A stretch of 64,000 bases of DNA from Ursus arctos (Eukaryota; Chordata; Mammalia; Carnivora; Ursidae): assembly GCF_023065955.2 (NCBI RefSeq), contig NW_026622808.1:48744475-48808474 (forward strand), in the 5' to 3' direction. Shown here piece by piece: positions 45,120 through 56,425 of this stretch; positions within the stretch are counted from its first letter, which is position 1, and each line of letters starts with the position of its first letter. The notes beneath the pieces were generated by a model. That model did not search any database. It saw nothing but the letters and a program-made list of their open reading frames with translations, and was not told where the DNA came from. A program made the translations under genes and the position numbers.

Positions 45120-45459
45120 TAAGTTAATGTTTCTTGAACCCTTCTTTGTGGTCACCCAGGGCACCCACAGGCTTCTCTCTAGGGATGATGGAACATTGAT
45201 AATTGGGCATTTTAAATAGCTTGGCAGGTTATCTGAAACAAATAGTCTGATAAAAAAAAAAAAAGTATACCCTAATGGCTAGAGCTGTTGACATGTGGTA
45301 TATCTTAAAAGCTTTTTGTTGAAAAGTTTGATTTTTGGAGTCTGGACTAACTGGCTGACTTTTTATACGTTCTCGTGTCTTCACTGTTGCAAGCTATTAA
45401 GATTTAATGTAATGATCAGTGTCTGATTTGAGTGAGACCTTCCAAGATTTCTCATTCGG

Positions 45460-45620
45460 CTGGGTGCTTTGTTCCTTGGCACTGAACAGTCCCTTGGGAT
45501 AAAATGATGAACCAGTTAGACATGGTATCTTTCTTTATAGAGCTTATTTTTCTAGTATAAGGAACAAATGAAATATCAAGCAAGCAGTCCACTTAATTAA
45601 TTATCAATTTTGATAAACTA
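45460..45620 (-). mobile_element. L2 LINE 3' end, antisense, diverged
   Basis: 'tgggtgctttgttccttggc', 'atgatgaaccagttagacat' and 'tttctttatagagcttattt' resemble the reversed L2 terminus 'aacaaaacagacatggtccctgccctc...gagcttac'. Confidence 0.45.
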
Positions 45621-45624
45621 CTGC

Positions 45625-46750
45625 AAATGAGAGAATAAATGACCAAACTGAGAGAAGGGAAAGCAGCCCTGAGAATTAGATTTTCTGTGTTGAACATAAG
45701 GAATTTCACAGAACATCAACATCAGGAAGGCCTTTCTGTGACTATAATTAGTCGAGACAATGACTGTAATCATTTTTGAACACAGACAAAAACATGAACA
45801 AACCACCAAAATGACCAAGTTACTATGACTGACTGTTACTGCTTTACCAATTAGTTTGAGGCTTGCACTGTGTTCTCATCTTCCAGCTAAGAATTATTAA
45901 CATATCCATATCACAGAATTATCCCAGCTTCCTGGCTGTCCAAGGCAGAGCAAAGTCCCATTTCTTTTAACTATGTCTAAATTGCCTAATCCCAAATTCT
46001 TTAATAAGTCCTCCTTAACACCCTCCTCCCTCAACTCACTTACCCATGGTATTCCCCATGGAGTTCTCCCTCCTTGCAATAAGTCAATAAACTCAACATT
46101 GTTCAATTAAAGGTGTGTTCCTGTTGTTCTTTGGCTTGAAGGCATTGACAAATGAATGAAAGACAGAACATTTTTCTGATGCCTAAAGATTTCATCACTA
46201 ATTGCTTTGCTGAGTCAAGATTCGGAGTAAGACCTACTAAAATGTAAATAAACATGAAGAGGGCAATAGCTTACTCAAAGTAACTTGTTACAGAGAAAAA
46301 CAAAGTTCCAGAGGCCCAAGTGATACTCAGAAAGGAAGGCTCTGGGCAGATGGAGATAAGCATATGATTTGGGAAGAGGGCTACATGTGTCTAGGTAGAC
46401 ATGAAGAATAGGGACTGGCATGGGGAAAGATTTAAAATTATTCAAAGGAGAGTTTTAGGCAGATGAGTGATCTCTTGTAAATGGACAAGAAAAGAAGAAG
46501 CAAATTGAGCCATTTCTGCTAGTAAATTCTTCCTTCTATCTGAGGTCAATCTTTCTTTGGGCTTATTAAGCAGTTTTCCTTGAAGAGTTTATAGATGTAT
46601 CAACAAACAAAAGAACACTTTTTCCTCCTCCCCGTGCAAAACAAACAAAAAAGCAAAACAAACGAAACATTAGCTCTCAGAAATCATAAATGGAAACTCT
46701 TAGTATCTGGACACCTACCAGCATAGCAATTGTACTCCCCAAATGTGCCA
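45625..46750. other. Unassigned sequence
   Basis: No clear element or exon. 46290-46500 is purine-rich and faintly L2-like. Confidence 0.35.
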
Positions 46751-46754
46751 AAAT

Positions 46755-46830
46755 GAAATCAGCTGGCCCCACGTGCATACAGGATAAAGCAGGATAAATC
46801 ATAATTGCTGAGTCAGTAGCCCTTTTACCC
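46755..46830. promoter_or_regulatory. Candidate MARE/NF-E2-type site cluster
   Basis: TGCTGAGTCAGTA (46806-46818) is one base off the MAF recognition element TGCTGAGTCAGCA. A CACGTG E-box is at 46770-46775, and two GGATAA half-sites lie at 46782-46797. Small-MAF/NF-E2/NRF proteins bind such elements. Only the sequence is seen; activity is inference. Confidence 0.25.
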
Positions 46831-46834
46831 AGGG

Positions 46835-48265
46835 ATCAAGATTTATACCCGACAACTCAGCGTTATTGTCTCCAGCTGAACAAGGTTGCCTCGGAATAGC
46901 TTAATTTTAGGGATTTCATTCACTGCGAGTTTTAAGCAGTCTCTTTCAGATTAGCTCCATCTCTTTTGGATAAATATTCACAAATTAGTGGTTGAACGTC
47001 ACTTTCATATATGTTTATTTTCTCTCAAAATTTTCCCTATCCTTCCTCATAATCCAAGATGGCATTAGGTATAGATAAAAACCTTTTCTATGCTCATGGT
47101 GATGGAGGAAGGAAATCTGGAGTAAGTATGAGTAGCAGGACTGTCACCTGGGTTTTTATTTAGCTCCCTTAAGATCATTTTTGTCCAGCCTGGAGGCTGA
47201 ACATCTTTCTTTATGTGTCTTTCAAGTTCACAGCTGGTGATGAGTGTTTTTCTCACCCGTTGGGTCATAGGGGCTGTCCTTTCTGCCTCCCATTTCTCAT
47301 GCTATAAATTGGTCTTATTTGGCTTCTGATGGCTCAGGAGTTCTTTTTGCATCAGGCTCCCTCACTTCAACTATGAGAAACACCTTAAAAATTATCCTGA
47401 TGTTTCTGCGGTGGTTTCTTTCAGGCACCATTTGTTGTGCCCAAGAGATACTTTCAGATTTTTTCTGTATCATAAGGGATCCATGAGGCACCATGGTGGA
47501 TTCTAGGGAAGTGGGTCAGTGTGATGGAGCCACTTTCTGACTAACTATGCCATGTGGCCATTCATATTGTGTGGTAGCTTCCCCATATCAGAAGGGTACA
47601 CGCTGCTAGCAGCACTTTCCTGAGCTACAGCTGAAAGGCTACTTATAGCACCCTGTGTCAATATATCTTATGCTTTTATAGCTTCCCCTGAGGTTTGATC
47701 ACCAAAGGTGGAAAGGGCTTGATGAGAAATAAGAACCCTAGTTTCTGACCTCCCTGGAAGCATTCTCTATTCCCCCACTTAGATGAGAGCTTATATTCTA
47801 TCTTGAGTTTTGTCTACCCTGGACATATAGAAAAGCCCTATGCATATGGTCATCAAACTTGTCTCTTGATATGGAAAGGGAGTATTGAGATTTTTTTTTT
47901 TCTCTTTTGACAGGGTTCTGTCAGAACTATTATCTTGTTATGGACTCAAAATAAATCTAATTTGACAGTCAACATGAAGCATGGATTTTGTTATTCTAGA
48001 TGGTGCCTGCCCTTTCTCTGAGGCACTGAAACCCATTAGGGGAGGGGAGGGAGACCAGAGTATGGTGATTTAAGATGAATGAAAAGTACAGCAGTTTAAT
48101 TTTTCAAAAATATTATACTTATCAAAACTCTCATTCATTCAGTCATGATTTCCAAATCTGATGGGTTCATGGGTGTTTAAATCATTCATCTCCTCTGGAG
48201 CAATAAATCTTTCTTGGACATCCTAAATATTTTTTTATTCAGTTTATTACTTATTTTCCTACTTC
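46835..48265. other. Unassigned sequence
   Basis: No transposon or exon is recognised. It includes a T12 run at 47891-47902. Confidence 0.35.
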
Positions 48266-48269
48266 TTCC

Positions 48270-48368
48270 TTTAGAATATAAGATCCGCAAGGGCAGGAAA
48301 TTGATGTTTCTTTGGAGCTGGGAACTTAGGAAGGTCTCATAACTGTTTGTTGAATAGATAAATGATGA
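48270..48368 (+). mobile_element. L2 LINE 3' end
   Basis: 'agaatataagatccgcaagg', 'gcaggaaattgatgtttctt' and 'taactgtttgttgaatagat' are the terminal L2 signature. Confidence 0.75.
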
Positions 48369-48559
48369 ATGGATAAAAGAAACAAACTCCCTTATGCCCA
48401 TTTAGCCACAAATACTAAAAAGAGTCAGGTCTTGGTTATAGGTGAGAAAGTATGTTGTCTTAATAGTACTCATTGAAGAATGCTTAGAAAGCGTCAGATA
48501 CTGGATTACAATGTGGAACAAACAGACTTGCGTCAGTTCTCATGGAAGGAGAGAAGGGG

Positions 48560-48715
48560 AAGACTAATTTTACTCCTGTGTCTGCCAGTTACTAGCTATG
48601 CCAATTTTTTAACTGTCATGAGCCTCAGTATTCTCATCTGTACAATAGAGATAGGATTACCTATCCTACAGTGTTGTGCCTGGTGTATCACAGGTACTCA
48701 CTGACTCTTAGTTTC
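48560..48715 (+). mobile_element. MIR SINE
   Basis: 'gtctgccagttactagctat', 'gagcctcagtattctcatct' and 'gtacaatagagataggatta' are the MIR core. Confidence 0.75.
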
Positions 48716-48719
48716 CTTC

Positions 48720-49555
48720 TGTTCCACTCCCCCAGGTATGAATCTAGAAGGTGATATGGAAAATCAGAGAAAAAAATTGAACAAGGACTCTGGTCCTCAA
48801 CAATAATTGGAAGCTGCTTTCGCTCTTGCTGACCATTTTTCTCTGGTTAATGAGGAGTCCCCTTGTAGAATAACCGTTGGTAGTCCCAGAGAATTACTCC
48901 TACAGCAGAGTGTACAAGGCCACCCATCACAAGAAATGGGCTGTGACCCTCTCAGAGGCCCTTACCCTTCAGTAGCTTGGCCTCAGGCAAGGGGCGTTCT
49001 GGTGCCTCATCTTTAAGCCAGAGAGATCTGACTGGCTGTTTTCCAAAGTGTGTTTCCAGCTCCCTGGATACTCCTGTGCTGCCCACATTTGATACAGCTC
49101 TTAGGTTCTAAACTCTGCTGCTTACACTTTCTCTCACTTCTCACTTCCCATGAGAAAAAATGCCTGGATCTTGATACCAGTTCAAATGGAAACATGCCTG
49201 AGTTAAAGTGACCTTACCATTAATGAAAATCTTTATCAATTCAAAGAGTACTATTCAGAAACATTTTTGCAATGAGATAACTTTCCCTGGTGCTATCCAA
49301 GCTTTTGGGCACTCACACTTGAAGAGCTTTTTATATTAGTCTTGGAACTCAGTGGCTTTTCATATCATGGGTATAATGTCTTATTTTTTAATATCAAATC
49401 CCTCCTTCCCTAGTGGCATGTTTTTACTCCATAGAAATTTCACCCTAAAATTTCTGTGATAGCTATCCACAAATATTAAAGAATTTTTAGCTCCCCAGCA
49501 TCCAGGCTGAGAAAACATTTGTAAACCATGGTCCCTGACCTACAGCAGATTATCA
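48720..49555. other. Unassigned sequence
   Basis: No element or exon is recognised. Confidence 0.35.
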
Positions 49556-49558
49556 GGT

Positions 49559-49600
49559 GGTGATGATGATGATGATGATGATACTGATGACGATGATAGT
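49559..49600. repeat. (GAT)n triplet repeat next to MIR
   Basis: About seven GAT/ATG triplets followed by degenerate units, directly abutting the 3' side of an antisense MIR. Confidence 0.9.
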
Positions 49601-49619
49601 AACAACAACAGTACTAATA

Positions 49620-49795
49620 GGTAACATTTATTGAGGACTTACTAAGTCTTAGACACTAGATTAAATACTTTCTGTGCATTAATTAGTTGAATCCTGGCAA
49701 AATTGCCTATGAGTTAAGTACTATTAGTATCCCCATTCTATAGATGAAGAAACTGGGCTCAAAGAGGCTGAATGACTTGCCAAAGGACTAGCACA
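49620..49795 (-). mobile_element. MIR SINE, antisense
   Basis: 'aacatttattgaggacttac', 'taagtcttagacactagatt', 'tagtatccccattctataga' and 'tgacttgccaaaggactagc' are an ordered reversed MIR. Confidence 0.9.
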
Positions 49796-49834
49796 GACTT
49801 CAGAGAATTCCCTGCCTCTAACTGTGCTAAAAAT

Positions 49835-49992
49835 GTTTTGGATACATTATCTTACTCTGTTCTTCCAGCAACTCTGTGAGGTAAGAGCACCAGCTATGTT
49901 TTCCAGCTGTGGAAACTAAAGCTCAGAGAGGTTAGGTAACTTCCCTAAGGCCACCCCTTTGTAAATGCCAGAACTGGGATTTGGAACAACAA
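49835..49992 (-). mobile_element. MIR SINE, antisense, second copy
   Basis: 'ggatacattatcttactctg', 'caactctgtgaggtaagagc', 'aaagctcagagaggttaggt' and 'ccagaactgggatttggaa' form a second reversed MIR, independent of the previous one. Confidence 0.85.
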
Positions 49993-49999
49993 ATCCTCT

Positions 50000-50480
50000 A
50001 CTTTTAAATTCCAGATTCAACTATTGCAGGAAAATGGTGTTTAACAAAGAAGACACTACCATTCACATGCCTAAATAATACACAAACATATGTATATACC
50101 CTATACCTTCAGAGAATTGTAATCACAAAGCACTTGTATATAGCTTAGAAGTGAGAGTTTGGAAAAGTTATTCTGAGAGATAATGGTGAAGAGCGATCAG
50201 ATGGATTGGCGGGTTTTGATAACACCTAATTCCCATCTAGCAGGTGTCTGCCCGCAGGCACGCTCAGTAGGTAAAATGGTGTCTGGGGACCCACGTGAAT
50301 GCTTCTTTCTGTAAATGTGCCTTTCTGTCTACACTGTGCTGAGGGATTCAATAACAGATGCTCTGAGATTATTCTTATTAAAACAAAATAATTGTCTTTT
50401 GTCGCCATAGATGCATTTCCCATCCCTGTGTTCACCATGAGCACATCCTAAGAAAAATGATCAGCTGATACGCAAGCACA
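50000..50480. other. Unassigned sequence
   Basis: Nothing recognisable. Confidence 0.35.
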
Positions 50481-50484
50481 GTAG

Positions 50485-50760
50485 AGATCATAATGGGGGT
50501 ATAACCCAGAGTTGGGTTTCTCATGATTATAATTACAGAATCTCAGCCTCATTAACATAGGTTTTTGCACATAATGCTTCTTTCCCATAATAAACCTCAT
50601 TTGAAATGAACACTTCTAAGCCTCAAGGCCACAACAATTATGTTCAGGTTGAAGAGCAATTAGTTTCTACTTAGGTTTGAGTAAACAAAATAAATTATTG
50701 CCTCTGTTTGTTTTCCTTCACAATCAGTGTTTGATCCTGTGTTCATTGCATGGCATACCA
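50485..50760. promoter_or_regulatory. Candidate conserved non-coding element
   Basis: The block is not a recognised repeat and contains ATAATTACA, CAACAATTATG (SOX-like ACAAT), GCAATTAG (homeodomain) and GTAAACAAAATAAATTATTG (FOX-like GTAAACA). The density of these sites and lack of repeat debris suggest, but do not show, an enhancer. Confidence 0.25.
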
Positions 50761-50929
50761 ATACTAAACATTTCTCATTTGTCCTAAAATAAGCATTGGA
50801 TGAAATGTCTCATTGTGTATAGTTTGAGTTTGTATTCTGTTGTCTCACGACAATTATTCAGTGCTTTGAATCCAAGTAGATTTAATTATCTCATTTATGC
50901 AGTAATGATAGGGGAGGGAAGGCAAACAT

Positions 50930-51040
50930 GTTCCCTGCCTTTATGCAGCTCACATTCTGACCAGAGGACAGGGTGGACTATTGTATCTGCCTTTTTCAGT
51001 GCTGTGCCCGGTGCCTGGGACTTAGTAAGTGCATAGTAAA
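50930..51040 (+). mobile_element. L2 LINE 3' end
   Basis: 'ctgaccagaggacagggtgg', 'gctgtgcccggtgcctggga' and 'cttagtaagtgcatagtaaa' match the L2 terminus. Confidence 0.65.
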
Positions 51041-51214
51041 TGCTTGTCCTGTGAGTACATTCCCAGGGAAGTGTGGTAAGGGCTATGATAGAGGGACTAC
51101 CGGAGAGCCATGGAAATGTATGGCACTAGACGGGTGTCCCCCGAGGAAAGGAATAGAAAGCTGAGATGAAAGCTCTCCCTGCCATTCTTGACAGCCTCCC
51201 TGAAAACAAAGTCT

Positions 51215-51408
51215 CACAGCATGGTGGTCCAGAACATGCCTCCACTGTCAGGTAAGTATGGGTCTATATCCCGTTTCCCTACTTGCTATGCATGAAAGTG
51301 TTGGCACGTATCTTTCCCAAACTACAATTTTCTCTTTTGTAAAATGGTAAACGATTCACGTGATGCTTTTAGTGACAAGCACATGTTAAGCAGTCGATAG
51401 CTGTGATT
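51215..51408 (+). mobile_element. MIR SINE, diverged
   Basis: 'gtggtccagaacatgcctcc', 'caattttctcttttgtaaaa' and 'cacatgttaagcagtcgata' follow MIR order. Confidence 0.55.
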
Positions 51409-51409
51409 G

Positions 51410-51815
51410 CCATTAACCATGAAAGACTGGTTGGGTTCTCACTGCACAGAATTATGCTATTCCTCTCAAAGGAAACTTGGAAGTGTCTTAACAGAATCAT
51501 GATGAAAGTCAATAATTGAATGCATCAAATAGAAAAAGGAAGAAAACATCCCAGCCTGCCAACTTAAGACATTTTAAATGTTGACTATATTTTAAACGTT
51601 TCTCTTACATTCATCCAAATGGCTAGTGTTAAGAAGAGCAGAATTTTCTATTACACTGGGCTACTTCCTCACTCATGACTTGGACGTAGCTACTGGAATT
51701 CCAGGAGTTTCAGTTCCCAAAGCCATAAAATGAAAAGATTAAAAATAAATTTATAAAGGCATTAACTTCTATAACTCAGCGTGTTTTTAGGAGATCTATG
51801 TCTGCCTAGAGTCTC
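51410..51815. other. Unassigned sequence
   Basis: No element or exon is recognised. Confidence 0.35.
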
Positions 51816-51819
51816 CTTC

Positions 51820-51995
51820 ATTAGTTCATCTATTCACAAATAATTTTTGGGCACTAGCTACATGCAGTGCATCATGCCAGTCACGTGATGACATATAGAC
51901 CTTGGAGGAGCACATGGTAGGGAGGTGTAGGAAGACAAGCACGTGCACAAATTAATGCAAGGGAGGATAGTGAAGTTCTATGAAGAGATATACCA
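51820..51995 (-). mobile_element. L2 LINE 3' end, antisense
   Basis: 'tcatctattcacaaataatt', 'tttgggcactagctacatgc' and 'gacatatagaccttggagga' fit the reversed L2 3' end. Confidence 0.5.
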
Positions 51996-52249
51996 AGAGT
52001 GATAGGTATATGGCAGGAGTGTCTTGGGTTAGCATGGGACTGTCATGTGCACCAGATGGATCCTTGGTTTTCTAGTCCCCGTTCCAAATGTAGGGTTTTA
52101 TACTGCTTGTCCGTAGGTTTGCTATGTGTGGTTAGACTGCATTCAGTTCAATTCAATGCTAACCATTCCTTCATAGGTCATCATTGGTGATTCCAGCTAT
52201 CTGTTTACCAAGATCAATCTATTAATATGCAAAGGGATATTTCCTGATA

Positions 52250-52740
52250 CTCCTTTCAATGAATCAATAAAGGGCTATTTCTTGAGCATGTGTTGTGTTT
52301 CAGGTTTGCAGCTCTGAAATCAGTAATGAGTGAGATTTCATCCATCTTTTTAAGAAGCTCCCTGTTTAGGAAGTGATGTAGGAAAAATGCAGATCACTGT
52401 AGCCCAAGTCAGAATACGGTAAAATCATAAACACAAAATAAGGCTGGGAATCAATGTATGCCTGAATTTTCACACCTTACCAGTACCATGTGTTTAGTTA
52501 CCTGCCCAACCAGACCCTGGAGGCACGGGCACTGTTTTGGCTAAGGGAGAGGAGGCAGGTGAGTCCCTGAAGGGAGGTGAGATCTTCAAGGCCTTGGATG
52601 CCAGGCTGCAGAGGTTATCCAGTAGGAGGAGCCCCATACATTTTTGAAGCAGGGGGAAGGGGGGCACAAGCTAGAAGGCAGCCCTGCCCAGGGCTTGAAG
52701 GAAGGTGGAGACAGAAACACAAGTAGGAAGTGGTGTTGCT
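52250..52740 (-). mobile_element. L2 LINE, antisense, diverged
   Basis: It starts 'caatgaatcaataaagggct', with 'tcttgagcatgtgttgtgtt' and 'taagaagctccctgtttagg'. Further on are 'ggtgagatcttcaaggcctt', 'ggatgccaggctgcagaggt' and 'tttttgaagcaggggg', which follow antisense L2 order. Confidence 0.5.
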
Positions 52741-53064
52741 GCTAAGTTCTCCCGAGGCTGGTTTCTCTGAGGGGATCCCAGGCATTTCAGAGAAGAGTCA
52801 TTTGAGGCTGCCCACTTCTCCCAACATCCAAGCCTCAAACAGCTCACGTGGCTCTGTCTATGTCACCAGTTACTCCTGAGGCATCCCTCCAGAAACCCAA
52901 GGTCACAGATCTCAAAGTGGATGTCTCTGAGGTAGAGAAACTTGCATCAGGAGTGCTAAGTGGGCCTACAGTTTTTTCTTTGTAGGGTCAGACGAACTTT
53001 AAAAGCAAGTGTTTTGTCAAAGACAAAGATGCATCCCAGACTCTATTTTACTTTCTAGGGATAA

Positions 53065-54115
53065 AAAGCGTTATAGTACCTAGTAACTTTTTCTCTTCTA
53101 TTGACTATATTCCCCATGTTGTACCTTTTATTCCCGTGACTTATTCATTCCATCACTGGAGGCCTGTATCTTCCCTTCACCTTCATTCGTTTGCCCATCC
53201 CCCAACCTCCCCCCTCTGGCAATTTTTTTTTTTTTTTTTTTAGATTCCACATATAGGTGAAATCATACGGTATTTATTTTTCTCACTCTTTTTTACTTAG
53301 TATAATACCCTCTGGGCCCATCCATGTTGTTGCAAATGGCAAGATCTCATCCTTTTTATGGCTAAGCAATATTACGTGTATATATACATAATACATAATA
53401 TTATATGTGTATATGTGTATATACATATGCACACGTACCAATCATATTCATTCATCTATCAATAAACACTTGGGTTGCTTTCATATCTTGGTTATTGTAA
53501 ATAGTCCTGCAATAAACATAGAGGTGCATGTATCTTTTCAGATTAATGTTTTCATTTTCTTTGAGTAAATACCCAGTAATAAAATTATTGGTTCATGTGG
53601 TATTTCTATTTTTAATATTTTGACGAACCTCCATCCTGTTTTCCACAATGACTGCACCAATTTGCATTCCCACAAAAAGGGTACAAGTGTTCCTTTTTCT
53701 CCACATTGTCACCAACACTTGTTATTTCTTCTCTTTTTTATTCTAGCCATTCTGACAGGTGTAATGTGATATCTCATTATGGTTTGACTTGCATTTCTCT
53801 CATGATGAGTGATGTTGAGCATCTTTTCATGCGTCTATTGGCCATCTGTCTGTTTTCTTTGGAAAAATGTCTATTCAGGTCCTCTACCAATTTTTAATTA
53901 TATTATTTGAGGGTTTTTGGGTGTTGAGTTGTATAAATTCTTTAAATAATTTGGATATAAACCCCTTATCAGATATATCATTTGCAAATATCTTCTTCCA
54001 TTCAATAGATCGACTGAATGTATTTTTGTTTTGTTGATGGTTTCCTTTGCTGTCCAAACTATTTTTTAAATTTTGATGTAGTCCCCGTAGTTTATTTTTG
54101 CTTCTGTTTCCCTTT
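53065..54115 (-). mobile_element. L1 LINE, 3' ORF2 and UTR, antisense, ~1.05 kb
   Basis: Clear reversed L1 text: 'agattccacatataggtgaa', 'ggcccatccatgttgttgca', 'ttgtaaatagtcctgcaata', 'ttccacaatgactgcaccaa', 'cattctgacaggtgtaatgt' and 'aaccccttatcagatatatc'. It covers the end of ORF2 and the 3' UTR with many stops. A T18 run and a (TA)n-rich patch (53370-53430) lie within it. Confidence 0.95.
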
Positions 54116-54119
54116 CATT

Positions 54120-54565
54120 AAGCCTAGTAACTCTGTGGCATTTTGAGTCTGGAGGTTATCATGGCTTTAGATGGAAGTGTTTCCTTTCTTTCCCTCTTTC
54201 TAATTCATTCTGGGTAGAAACATCAAGGTTGGCTTGAACTGTGAGACTGATGGGATCTCTTAAAGTTTAGAAGGCTATAAACTCTCCCATGATGAAAGTT
54301 CTAAAACCACTTTCCAATTCTGTAAATACTCTATGCTTAGGATTTAAAAGCCTGCTGTTTTACTACCATTTAATTATCTATTTCTCAGGTGACTGTGATA
54401 TTAGTTATGCAACATCCTGTAGCTCTATCCAACTATTCAATTAGGTGTAAAGCAGGATTTTTACACAACCCTAATTAGTAGGAAAAGTGGGTAGAGACAT
54501 TAATGTTAGTTAACTAATAATATGTATAGAAAGCTGGCTCTTAAAATATTTTGCCCATAAGAGAT
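54120..54565. other. Unassigned sequence
   Basis: No element or exon is recognised. Confidence 0.35.
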
Positions 54566-54568
54566 TGA

Positions 54569-54609
54569 GATATATATATATATACACACATATATATATA
54601 CATATATAT

Positions 54610-54640
<31 letters not shown>

Positions 54641-54641
54641 T
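54569..54641. repeat. (TA)n-(CA)n compound microsatellite
   Basis: Alternating TATATA and CACACA blocks with a final (CA) run of about 14 units. All are alternating purine-pyrimidine. Confidence 0.95.
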
Positions 54642-54699
54642 AAAACTTTAGGTGAGGCTGACTCTTGGGTGAGTATTCATTAAAAAACAAGACAAACAA

Positions 54700-54899
54700 G
54701 GGGCGCCTGGTTGGCTCGGTCATTAAGCATCTGCCTTCAGCTCAGGGCGTGATCCTGGAGTCCTGGGATCGAGCCCCACATCAGGCTCCTTCGCTGGGAG
54801 CCTGCTTCTTCCTCTCCCACTCCCCCTGTTTGTGTTCCCTCTCTTGCTGCCTCTCTCTCTCTGTCAAATAAATAAATAAAATCTGTAAAAAAAAAAAAA
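54700..54899 (+). mobile_element. CAN SINE, arctoid type
   Basis: GGGGCGCCTGGTTGGCTCGG, GGGATCGAGCCCCACATCAG, GAGCCTGCTTCTTCCTCTCC and TCAAATAAATAAATAAAATC with an A13 tail. No clear TSD was found: the left flank is A-rich and the right flank is TCACATTCC. This could reflect deletion or insertion at a pre-existing break. Confidence 0.94.
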
Positions 54900-55013
54900 T
54901 CACATTCCTAGAAATCACTTTAAAGAAAATGAATTACATTTACATTTTATTTATTTTTACACAAATTGCATTGAATTTTTAAAGAGTTGGAGTAAGGAAC
55001 CTTAATACTAAAT

Positions 55014-55233
55014 CAGGGGTATGCAAGCCAGAGCCTGTAGTCCAAATCTGGCCCACTGTCTTTTATAAATAAAGTTTTATTGAAAGACGGTGAGGCTCAT
55101 TGTTTACGTATTATCTGTGGCCGCTTTTGTGCTACAACATCACAGTTAAGTACTAGTGATGGAGATCATATGACATGTAAAAAGTGAAATATTTACTCTC
55201 TCGTCCTTTGTAGAAAATGTTTGGGGACTCCTG
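55014..55233 (+). mobile_element. hAT-type DNA transposon
   Basis: CAGGGGTATGCAAGCC opens and GTTTGGGGACTCCTG closes. Internal 'aaataaagttttattgaaag', 'tgtttacgtattatctgtgg' and 'tgacatgtaaaaagtgaaat' match the family of 14133-14357 and 17261-17510. Flanks tactaaat and ctctaaac are compatible with a decayed 8-bp TSD. Confidence 0.85.
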
Positions 55234-55239
55234 CTCTAA

Positions 55240-56080
55240 ACAGTTGTATAAACTGAAATGTTGGTTGATAATACAGCTCAATAATTCTTTAGCGTTCCCT
55301 ATTGTTGGAGACTTTCCAAATGGACAAAAGCACAGCTGTGTCAAAACGATGTTTGGACTCTAAAGTGTTCAGCCAGTTAAAGAAACATATTTTATTTTAT
55401 TGCCACCTGAATTGTTTTGAAAATATTTGTAAAAATCAAGGTGAGTTATCTCAACCCTATGGTTGCTCTTTAAGCAAGAACGTCTATCAAATGTACTTAC
55501 TAATGGGAAATGAAAGGCTAAGAAAACCATAAGAGGTTTTGTGATAAAACCCAGAATCAAGTATTTACTTTTATCTCTACAGCAGAATTAAAATGGGAAA
55601 AGATAAACACCAAAGTTCATGCGAGAAATATATTTTTTCTAAGTAAACAAACAAACGTACTCATACCTGTTCCCCACTAAGGTCCATTTGCAGAAGCCCA
55701 TCTCTTGTATATAAGGGGACAAAGTGATGTTTTCCTATCTTGATTAGATTGTTGGGCAGTGTCTTTGCAAGAGGCAGAATTTCCCTTGTGTTTGAGCTGC
55801 CTCTCTATGTAAGCCATCTACCTGGTGTTCACAGATTCATTCCCTAAGGCCTACTAGACAGGATGTCAGAAAAGATGTCAGTTCAGGAGACAAAGTACAG
55901 TAGGGAAAACAATTGTCACCTGGTAAATTTGGTGGATAATTCAATCGCAGTATTGGTATGTAATATTTTAACCCCAGGTATGACTTTTTTTGAAAGGAAT
56001 TTTTAAAATGCCAAAGGAATGCCTTTGTGATTAACTTTCACATACAAAAATTACAGGATAATAAAAATGAAAGTAGATTT
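55240..56080. other. Unassigned sequence
   Basis: No element or exon is recognised. Confidence 0.35.
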
Positions 56081-56084
56081 TTAA

Positions 56085-56210
56085 AATGTTGCTGAAACAA
56101 TTTGAAATTCATGTGCAAAAATAGAAACTCTACTCATACCTCGCACCATATACAAAGATTGACTTGAAATATATTAGAGATTAAAACCTCTGACTATAAA
56201 ACTTCTAAGA
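56085..56210 (+). mobile_element. L1 LINE ORF2 fragment, left of hAT insertion
   Basis: 'ctcatacctcgcaccatata', 'caaagattgacttgaaatat' and 'aaacctctgactataaaact' match L1 ORF2 C-terminal coding text with stops. It continues at 56426 after a hAT element. Confidence 0.85.
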
Positions 56211-56419
56211 AAGTGCTGTCCAGAAGGAACACTGTGCACTGGTGAGAATACTCAGTAGCTGCACTGGTGGATAGGATAGTCAGTAGCCAATGGGATTACT
56301 GAGCACTTGAAATGTGGTTCATTTTAATAAGGAAAAGAAGCCTTAACTTTATTTAATTTCAATTCACTTGAACTTAAATTTAAATAGCCACATGTAGCTG
56401 GTGGCTATTGTATTGGACA
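56211..56419 (+). mobile_element. MER3-like hAT DNA transposon inside L1
   Basis: 'gtgctgtccagaaggaacac', 'gagcacttgaaatgtggttc', 'aatttaaatagccacatgta' and 'gtggctattgtattggacat' mark a non-autonomous hAT of about 209 bases. TCTAAG occurs at both junctions as a partial TSD. It interrupts L1 ORF2. Confidence 0.8.
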
Positions 56420-56425
56420 TCTAAG

